This document shows, one piece after another, positions 58,717 through 64,000 of a DNA stretch of 64,000 nucleotides. Origin of the DNA: JAAYFJ01 sp964344295 (GTDB lineage Bacteria; Bacillota; Clostridia; Tissierellales; Peptoniphilaceae); assembly GCA_964344295.1 (NCBI GenBank), contig CAYFMR010000005.1:1-64000 (forward strand). Direction: 5' to 3'. The position numbers and the translations under genes were made by a program. Below the pieces are notes generated by a model. That model searched no databases and was not told where the DNA came from. It worked only from the letters and a program-made list of their open reading frames with translations. How positions within the stretch are numbered: position 1 is the first letter of the stretch; every line of letters starts with the position of its first letter.

Positions 58717-60174
58717 ATGGATTTAAGAGGACCCAAAGGACAAGAAAACCTGTCCATGTTGGCGGATTTCTATGAATTTACGATGGGAAACGGCTACATG
58801 GAAAATGGCTTGGCCGATCAGATTGTCTACTATGACATGTTTTTCAGGCGCATTCCCGACGAAGGAGGCTATGCCATCGTTGCCGGTTTGGAACAAGTGA
58901 TTCACTACATGGAGAACCTGCATTTCACTGAAGAAGACATCGACTTTTTACGCTCAAAAGGCATTTTTGGCGAACCGTTTTTAGAGTACTTGCAAAACTT
59001 TGAATTTAGCTGTGACGTATGGGCGGTGCCGGAAGGCACGCCGGTATTTCCCCAAGAACCACTTGTGGTGGTCAGAGGACCGGCCATTCAAGCCCAGCTG
59101 TTGGAGACGATGGTGCTGTTGACCATCAATCACCAAACCCTGATCGCCACCAAGGCCAGCCGTATTGTGCGCTCGGCGCAAGGAAGGGCCGTAGTGGAGT
59201 TTGGCTCCCGACGAGCCCAGGGATTTGCCTCTGCTAACTTTGGCGCCCGTGCGGCTTACATCGGCGGCTGTGCGGGAACGGCCAACACGCTGGCTGACCT
59301 AGACTATGGCGTTCCGGCGGCAGGCACCATGGCTCACTCCTGGGTACAGATGTTCGAAACGGAGAAAAAGGCCTTTGAAGCCTATGCCAAAGTCTACCCT
59401 GATTCCTGTTTCCTTTTGGTAGACACCTATAATACCCTCAAAGAGGGCATTCCTCATGCCATCGAGGTGTTCAATGAAGTGCTCCTGCCCCAAGGCTACC
59501 GTCCCAAGGGCATCCGCATTGACTCCGGGGACATGGCCTATCTATCCAAGAAAGCGCGCGCCATGCTAGATGAGGCCGGATTTGAAGATGTGGGCATTAT
59601 GTTAAGCGGTGGCTTAGACGAATACACCATTGAGGCCCTTTTATTGCAAGGGGCTCAAGTGGACTCCTTCGGCGTTGGGGAAAGATTAATCACCAGCCGC
59701 AGCGAACCGGTCTTTGGTGGCGTGTATAAACTCACCACCGTAGAAGTGGACGGCGAACGCGTGCCCAAAATCAAGATTTCAGAAAATGTGGAAAAAATCA
59801 CCACCCCGGAATTCAAACAAGTCTATCGTTTCTTTGATAAGACGACTCACAAGGCTTTCGCCGACGTGGTGACTCTTCACGATGAAGTCATTGATGAGTC
59901 CAAACCCTACGAACTGTTCCACCCCATCCACACCTGGAAGAGAAAGACCATCACCAACTTCGATGCCAAGCCGCTATTGGTGCCGATTTATGAAAAGGGC
60001 AAGCTAGTCTATGAATTGCCCTCTTTGCAAGAAATCAGAGACTACTCCCAAAGAGAATTGGACGGTTTCTGGGAAGAAATCAAACGCATGGATAGTCCCC
60101 ATATGTACGTAGTGGACTTGTCCAAAGAACTTTGGAGCATTAAGAACCGTTTACTGTCCGGTCAAGGCCGTTAA
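58717..60174 (+). CDS. pncB: Nicotinate phosphoribosyltransferase
   Basis: A 485-residue NAD-salvage enzyme joining nicotinate and PRPP. NLSMLADFYEFTMGNGYMEN at the N-terminus, EFGSRRAQGF (residues about 165-174), the phosphorylated-His region GTMAHSW (about 206-212), VDTYNTLKEG and the PRPP-site SGGLDEYTI. Full length for the long Firmicute form. It is followed 33 bases later by a nitroreductase gene in the same transcript. Confidence 0.94.
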   Translation: MDLRGPKGQENLSMLADFYEFTMGNGYMENGLADQIVYYDMFFRRIPDEGGYAIVAGLEQVIHYMENLHFTEEDIDFLRSKGIFGEPFLEYLQNFEFSCDVWAVPEGTPVFPQEPLVVVRGPAIQAQLLETMVLLTINHQTLIATKASRIVRSAQGRAVVEFGSRRAQGFASANFGARAAYIGGCAGTANTLADLDYGVPAAGTMAHSWVQMFETEKKAFEAYAKVYPDSCFLLVDTYNTLKEGIPHAIEVFNEVLLPQGYRPKGIRIDSGDMAYLSKKARAMLDEAGFEDVGIMLSGGLDEYTIEALLLQGAQVDSFGVGERLITSRSEPVFGGVYKLTTVEVDGERVPKIKISENVEKITTPEFKQVYRFFDKTTHKAFADVVTLHDEVIDESKPYELFHPIHTWKRKTITNFDAKPLLVPIYEKGKLVYELPSLQEIRDYSQRELDGFWEEIKRMDSPHMYVVDLSKELWSIKNRLLSGQGR

Positions 60175-60207
60175 AGCCCTGTTCGGCACAGAAGAAAGGA
60201 GACGACA

Positions 60208-60726
60208 ATGGAATTGAGAGATGCCATTCACGCCAGACAATCCACCAGAAAGTTTTCCGGGAAACCCATTTCCCGTCAGGCCCTAGAGGAAATGGTGCTG
60301 GCTGCCTCCCAAGCCCCCAATGGCCGGGGTTCTTTTACGTGGCAGTTTACTGTGGTGGAAGACGAAAAAGACATCAAGCGCCTGGTTGATGCCATGGGTA
60401 AGACTTTGGGTCGCGAAGGATACGACATGTATTGTCCCACAGCCCTCATTCTCGTGTCAGATCAACGAGATGACGTGAACTACCTGGCCAACTGTGCCTG
60501 TGCATTGCAAAATATTTTCCTCACAGCCCATGATTTGGGCATCGGCTCCGTGTGGATCAATCAACTGCGACAAACCGCAGACGATCCCGATGTACGCCAA
60601 ATTCTCACCGACTTTGGGGTGCCTGAAGATCATCTGGTAGGGGGAATTGCCGCGTTGGGTTATGCGGATCAAAAGACGCCGAAAAAAGAACGGGAAGTCC
60701 CTGTGGTCTACGTCAGCGACCGCTAA
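60208..60726 (+). CDS. Nitroreductase-family flavoprotein
   Basis: A 172-residue FMN-dependent oxidoreductase. IHARQSTRKFSGKPI is the family N-terminal FMN-phosphate motif; SQAPNGRGSFTWQF and GIGSVWINQLR line the flavin site. Members reduce nitro compounds, quinones or flavins using NAD(P)H. It shares an operon with pncB, hinting at a nicotinamide-cofactor link, but the substrate is unknown. A terminator follows. Confidence 0.92.
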   Translation: MELRDAIHARQSTRKFSGKPISRQALEEMVLAASQAPNGRGSFTWQFTVVEDEKDIKRLVDAMGKTLGREGYDMYCPTALILVSDQRDDVNYLANCACALQNIFLTAHDLGIGSVWINQLRQTADDPDVRQILTDFGVPEDHLVGGIAALGYADQKTPKKEREVPVVYVSDR

Positions 60727-60749
60727 AAGGGATGGTATCACCATTGACG

Positions 60750-60782
60750 CCGGAGCCCGAGAGGCTCCGGTGTATCTTTTTT
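60750..60782 (+). terminator. Terminator of pncB-nitroreductase
   Basis: Stem ccggagcc/ggctccgg, five-base loop, T run. Confidence 0.88.
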
Positions 60783-60832
60783 CTCCTTTTCCCCAACAGT
60801 AACGGTAAATTTTTAACTAAATAAATATTTTT

Positions 60833-60862
60833 TTAACACATCGGGTCAAAATGTTGTATAAT
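60833..60862 (+). promoter_or_regulatory. CoA-transferase gene promoter
   Basis: TTAACA, 18-bp spacer, TATAAT; the preceding 40 bases are A+T-rich. Confidence 0.7.
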
Positions 60863-60937
60863 AGGGGTAAGGAATATCCACAAATAAACCATAACGATGG
60901 ATATTGAAATAATTTACACTGATAGGAGGACGATTTT

Positions 60938-62257
60938 ATGGACTGGAAAGAACTTTATCAACAAAAGCTGAGAACCTTAGATGAGGCGGCGGATTTAGTT
61001 AAATCCAACGACCGTGTGGTGTTAGGCCATGCGATGGGAGAACCGCAAGCGATTATGCGTAAGATGGTGGAAAAGAAAAATCAATACCGCGATGTGGAAA
61101 TCGTGCAACTGGTGCCCTACACGGGGATGTTTAACACACCGGAACTCGCTGGCCATTTTCGTTATAATGCCCTTTTTGCCGGCGGCTCGACTCGAGGCTC
61201 CATCGAAGAGGGACGGGCAGACTTTACCCCCGTATTCTTCCACGAAGTGCCCCGCCTTTTCCAATACAATATTTTAAAAGTGGACGTGGCTTTGATTATG
61301 GTTAGCCCGCCGGATGAGCACGGTTACTGCTCTTACGGGATTTCCGTTGACTACACCAAGGCGGCAGCAGAATACGCTACCACCGTCATCGCCCAAGTCA
61401 ACAAATACATGCCTCGTACCTTTGGTAACTCCATGATTCATGTGACCGATATCGATGCCCTGGTGGAATATGACGAGGAACTGCCGGAACTACCACCGGC
61501 GGAAATCGGCGAACTGGAAAGAAAAATTGGCGAATACTGTGCTAGTCTCGTCAAGGACGGTTCCGTTTTGCAAGTGGGGATCGGTGCCATTCCTGATGCT
61601 GTCTTAGCTTCTTTAGGAGATAAAAAAGACTTGGCACTTCACACGGAATTAGTGGGTACCGGTGTCATTCCGTTGATTAAAAACGGCGTCATCAACAACA
61701 AGAAGAAGAGCTACATGCCGGATATGTCCGTGGGTACGTTTATCATGGGTACCAAAGAACTCTATGACTTTGTGGACAACAACCCCTCCATTTACATGGG
61801 ACCGGTCGATTTTGTCAATAAGCCCAGTATTATTGCGAAAAACGACCGCATGATCTCCATTAACTCGGCCATTCAAGTAGACCTAACGGGCCAAGTCGTC
61901 TCCGACACCATGGGCCATCGCGTCTTCTCCGGCGTTGGTGGACAAGTGGACTTCGTGCGCGGTGCCGCGATGGCCAATGAAGGGGTCTCCATTATTGCCT
62001 TTGCCTCCACGGCAAAAGGTGGCAAAATCTCCAAAATCGTGACCGACATCACCCCCGGCTCTGCAGTCACTACCACCCGTAACGACGTGGACTACATCGT
62101 CACGGAATATGGTATCGCTGCTTTAAAAGGTCGCACCCTGCGTCAAAGAGCGGAAGCGTTAACGAAAATCGCCCACCCCGATTTCCGTGAAGAGCTAATC
62201 TGCGCTTACGAACTGCGCTTTAAACAAAAATTCCCCCGTGAAATCTTAGAAGACTAA
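60938..62257 (+). CDS. Acyl-CoA:carboxylate CoA-transferase (4-hydroxybutyrate/butyrate type)
   Basis: A 439-residue family I CoA-transferase of the acetyl-CoA hydrolase/Cat2/AbfT group. LQVGIGAIPDAVLASL (residues about 207-222), the catalytic Glu in LHTELVGTG (about 233-241) and FSGVGGQVDFVRGAA (about 328-342). The last motif is closer to 4-hydroxybutyrate CoA-transferase than to butyryl-CoA:acetate transferase. It would swap CoA between acyl-CoA and acetate in fermentation. Single gene with its own promoter and terminator. Confidence 0.9.
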   Translation: MDWKELYQQKLRTLDEAADLVKSNDRVVLGHAMGEPQAIMRKMVEKKNQYRDVEIVQLVPYTGMFNTPELAGHFRYNALFAGGSTRGSIEEGRADFTPVFFHEVPRLFQYNILKVDVALIMVSPPDEHGYCSYGISVDYTKAAAEYATTVIAQVNKYMPRTFGNSMIHVTDIDALVEYDEELPELPPAEIGELERKIGEYCASLVKDGSVLQVGIGAIPDAVLASLGDKKDLALHTELVGTGVIPLIKNGVINNKKKSYMPDMSVGTFIMGTKELYDFVDNNPSIYMGPVDFVNKPSIIAKNDRMISINSAIQVDLTGQVVSDTMGHRVFSGVGGQVDFVRGAAMANEGVSIIAFASTAKGGKISKIVTDITPGSAVTTTRNDVDYIVTEYGIAALKGRTLRQRAEALTKIAHPDFREELICAYELRFKQKFPREILED

Positions 62258-62282
62258 ACGGCGATCCATTCATCATCTAAAT

Positions 62283-62319
62283 AAAACCGAGTCCCGGTGC
62301 AAAAGGGACTCGGTTTTTT
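62283..62319 (+). terminator. CoA-transferase terminator
   Basis: Stem aaaaccgagtccc/gggactcggtttt, nine-base loop, T run. Confidence 0.93.
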
Positions 62320-62345
62320 GGTGGAAAAAATAGTTTCACGCCCTA

Positions 62346-62398
62346 TTGACAACGATCCTTGTCAACTGTAGAAAAAATATGACAAGGATCGCTGTCAA
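62346..62398. promoter_or_regulatory. Large inverted-repeat operator of the XRE-DUF3169-like operon
   Basis: Left arm ttgacaacgatccttgtca (62346-62364) and right arm tgacaaggatcgctgtcaa (62380-62398) are inverted copies with one mismatch in 19, separated by 15 bases. Each arm also contains its own smaller dyad (tgacaa-6-ttgtca in the left arm). TTGACA at 62346 could be a -35 with TAGAAA 17 bp on. It probably binds the XRE protein encoded next. Confidence 0.8.
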
Positions 62399-62424
62399 TA
62401 AATGATAAAAATGAGGAGGATACC

Positions 62425-62643
62425 ATGCCGCTTTGGAATACGGTGAAAGACCACCGGCGTCAAAAAGGTCTGAATCAGCAGGCGTTGGGAGAATTGGTGG
62501 GAGTGAGCCGTCAAACGATTAGCTTAATTGAACGGGGAGACTATAATCCCTCGATTACGGTGTGCTTGAAATTGGCACAAGTGTTGGATGTATCTGTAGA
62601 AACCTTATTTCGCTATGAGGAGGATCAAAGGGATGAAAGATAA
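62425..62643 (+). CDS. Small XRE-family repressor
   Basis: A 72-residue HTH protein (KDHRRQKGLNQQALGELVGV, then SRQTISLIERGDYNPSITVCLKLAQVL), essentially only the DNA-binding domain, of the YgzD/YvaO-like group. The ATG follows aggagg. It overlaps the start of the downstream membrane gene by 11 bases. The inverted repeat upstream suggests autoregulation. Such pairs are common in Firmicutes; the inducing signal is not known. Confidence 0.92.
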   Translation: MPLWNTVKDHRRQKGLNQQALGELVGVSRQTISLIERGDYNPSITVCLKLAQVLDVSVETLFRYEEDQRDER

Positions 62644-63382
62644 ACAGAAAGAACCGGGATTCGGATGGCTCATCTTATTCGTCATCATCGGTGGGGCCGT
62701 GGGGACGATGATCTCCATGGCGAGTCACGCATGGCAGGACAAATTTCCGGCGGGAACGGTGACGCATTGGTTAAACACCTATGTGGCGACGGACTGGATG
62801 TGGATGGTGGCGCTAATCTTTGCTATCGGTTACCCCTTAGTGACCTACGCCGTTTTTCAAGCTGGCTTTCAGAAGGCGAAGTTGGCGGTAGAGCGGGAGG
62901 ACGAGGAGGTGGACGAAGGTCAAATGACAACGTCCATAGGTATGGCAGGTGTGTATTTTCCCATCGCCTTTGTCCTCTTTACCCTGGGGATGAAGGGGAT
63001 GCTGCTCGCCGATGTGTTTCGCCCCTGGGTTTCTCTGGCATTGATGGTGGGCTTGATTGGCGGAAGTCTTCTGGCTGTGGTGGTGCAAAAAAAGATGATT
63101 CAAAATATCAAGGTCCTCTACCCGGAAAAGCGGGGGGGTGTCTATAGCCTGCGATTTCAAAAAGATTGGCTGGACAGCATGGATGAGCGGGAAAAGCTGA
63201 CCACCTACCGCGCTTCCTACTATGCCTACCGGACGGTACAGTGGATGCTCTTTGCCGGTTTGGTGGGCACGGCGATGTATGGTGTGGCCCGGGATGCTTT
63301 CGGGTGGCTGTTCATCATGGTGCTGCTCAATCTGGTGCCCAACGTGGTATATGTTCACCACGTCCAGAAACAGGAAGGGTAA
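62633..63382 (+). CDS. DUF3169-like membrane protein
   Basis: A 249-residue protein with about six hydrophobic helices (residues about 12-32, 55-78, 105-125, 133-155, 205-222, 227-245) and soluble loops. The pairing with a tiny XRE regulator, the length and the helix layout match the DUF3169 family; the family call is by pattern only. ATG 62633 is preferred over an upstream ATG at 62615 because of the aaaggg site. Function unknown. Confidence 0.7.
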   Translation: MKDKQKEPGFGWLILFVIIGGAVGTMISMASHAWQDKFPAGTVTHWLNTYVATDWMWMVALIFAIGYPLVTYAVFQAGFQKAKLAVEREDEEVDEGQMTTSIGMAGVYFPIAFVLFTLGMKGMLLADVFRPWVSLALMVGLIGGSLLAVVVQKKMIQNIKVLYPEKRGGVYSLRFQKDWLDSMDEREKLTTYRASYYAYRTVQWMLFAGLVGTAMYGVARDAFGWLFIMVLLNLVPNVVYVHHVQKQEG

Positions 63383-63390
63383 GAGAACGA

Positions 63391-63425
63391 AAAAACTGCT
63401 CCGATATTTCGCGGAGCAGTTTTTG
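63391..63425. terminator. Bidirectional terminator
   Basis: Stem aaaactgctccg with its complement, flanked by A and T runs, between converging genes. Confidence 0.88.
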
Positions 63426-63433
63426 TATGCGCA

Positions 63434-64000
63434 CTATTCGATGGCCTTTAAAGCTTCGACCATATCCACATGGTGCAGTCGGCGCTGCATCATGCGCTCG
63501 ACGACAAAGGTGATGACGATGACAATCACAGTCGGGATGTAAAAGGCCTCGGCGACAATGCGGGGGTCAAACATCATATTGTAACTTTCCGTGACCTGGA
63601 GCATGAGGTAATGGAGGAATGCGCCGCCTAAGAAGCCAAAGACGATGCCGATGATGGTCAGAACCCATACTTCGCGGAAGATGTAGCTCGTGACCTCCCG
63701 ATCGTAAAAGCCGAGCACTTTCACCGTGGACAATTCGCGGATGCGCTCGCTGATGTTGATGTTGGTCAGGTTATAGAGCACGATAATCGCCAAGGCGGAA
63801 GAAAGGCCAATGATGACGTAGACCACGTTGTCCAAGACGCCGATAAAGGCGGAGAAAATGGTGCGGAAGTGGTAGGCGCTCAGGACGCCCATGATGGCCT
63901 CTTCGTCGGTGAGTTGCGAATTCAGCTCGCTTTGCTCATCGGGATCGGAGGAGACGTAGGCGATCAGGTCTGCGTTGGGCGTAGCTTCCTCGCCGAAGTA
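63434..64000 (-). CDS. FtsX-type ABC permease, C-terminal part (runs off the window)
   Basis: The last 188 residues of a protein that continues beyond base 64000. Three or four predicted helices and the segment VVYVIIGLSSALAIIVLYNL, then NINISERIRELSTVKVLGFY, the signature of FtsX/MacB-like permeases, whose ATPase partners export lipids, peptides or drugs. The very end HHVDMVEALKAIE is also typical. The start and partner genes are outside the window. Confidence 0.85.
   Translation of the reverse strand, partial: YFGEEATPNADLIAYVSSDPDEQSELNSQLTDEEAIMGVLSAYHFRTIFSAFIGVLDNVVYVIIGLSSALAIIVLYNLTNINISERIRELSTVKVLGFYDREVTSYIFREVWVLTIIGIVFGFLGGAFLHYLMLQVTESYNMMFDPRIVAEAFYIPTVIVIVITFVVERMMQRRLHHVDMVEALKAIE

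Noticed and set aside
1..64000. CRISPR arrays, tRNA/rRNA genes, complete insertion sequences or prophage
   Set aside because: No regularly spaced short repeats, no tRNA or rRNA signatures, no transposase or integrase genes were seen on either strand.

Overview
The window reads as a chromosomal scaffold from a low-pathogenicity-profile, Gram-positive-type Firmicute, most likely an anaerobe of the Clostridia/Tissierellia type. Supporting points are SLH- and lipoprotein-anchored surface proteins, an LtaS-type lipoteichoic acid synthase, Veg, RNase M5, a CtsR-like operator, T-box and THF riboswitches, sigma-A promoters with 16-18 bp spacers, and 2-hydroxyacyl-CoA dehydratase genes typical of amino-acid-fermenting anaerobes. 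Core genes are about 50% G+C. Genus cannot be fixed from the sequence alone. Four runs of exactly 100 N are scaffold gaps of unknown true size, so this is a draft assembly.

Layout. 1-3.2 kb: a mosaic surface adhesin (A+T-rich beta-helix repeats joined to a G+C-rich SLH anchor) and a LytTR regulator/DUF3021 membrane pair. 3.4-7.7 kb: a helix-turn-helix protein of unknown function followed by two tandem MgtE magnesium transporters. 7.7-12.8 kb: veg under twin promoters, then ispE-murI-purC, a lipoprotein, a 30-residue membrane peptide and a double-glutaredoxin lipoprotein. 13.3-15.7 kb: a Pho-box promoter and a wrecked pst operon (pstS present, pstC with an internal loss, pstA cut and joined to the tail of a sensor kinase). 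15.8-27.1 kb: one very long co-directional run, tRNA methyltransferase-rsmI-nurA-rnmV-tatD-herA-glgB-glgC-glgD-glgA, coupling DNA repair and RNA processing genes to the whole glycogen-synthesis pathway without a visible internal terminator.

27.2-42.5 kb is the accessory part: small regulators, gene remnants (PHP phosphoesterase, flavin-reductase-like, HEPN/MNT toxin-antitoxin, a second glgA tail, a second XRE-gene tail), an McrBC restriction module flanked by a ~100 bp direct repeat, an AlkD-like glycosylase, a 2-hydroxyacyl-CoA dehydratase locus, a flavin reductase, ThpR and a MATE exporter. 42.5-45.3 kb: a polar amino-acid ABC transporter under a T-box. 46.5-52.8 kb: an LtaS-like enzyme with a long C-terminal extension and a dnaJ-clpB heat-shock operon with a CtsR-type operator. 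52.8-64 kb: XRE/membrane regulators, a folate ECF S-component under a THF riboswitch, ttcA, an exonuclease III, a GNAT-HAD fusion, nicotinate phosphoribosyltransferase, nitroreductase, a CoA-transferase, an XRE/DUF3169-like pair under a large inverted-repeat operator, and the end of a permease.

The most interesting signals are: the pstA-to-sensor-kinase junction; the nurA/herA-glycogen superoperon; the extracytoplasmic double-glutaredoxin lipoprotein next to an unrecognised membrane micropeptide; the McrB with an extra EVE-like sensor between flanking repeats; the LtaS extension; and the paired decayed copies of the glgA and XRE-gene 3' ends, which point to a rearranged duplication. I did not find a wholly new defence or mobile system that I could support.
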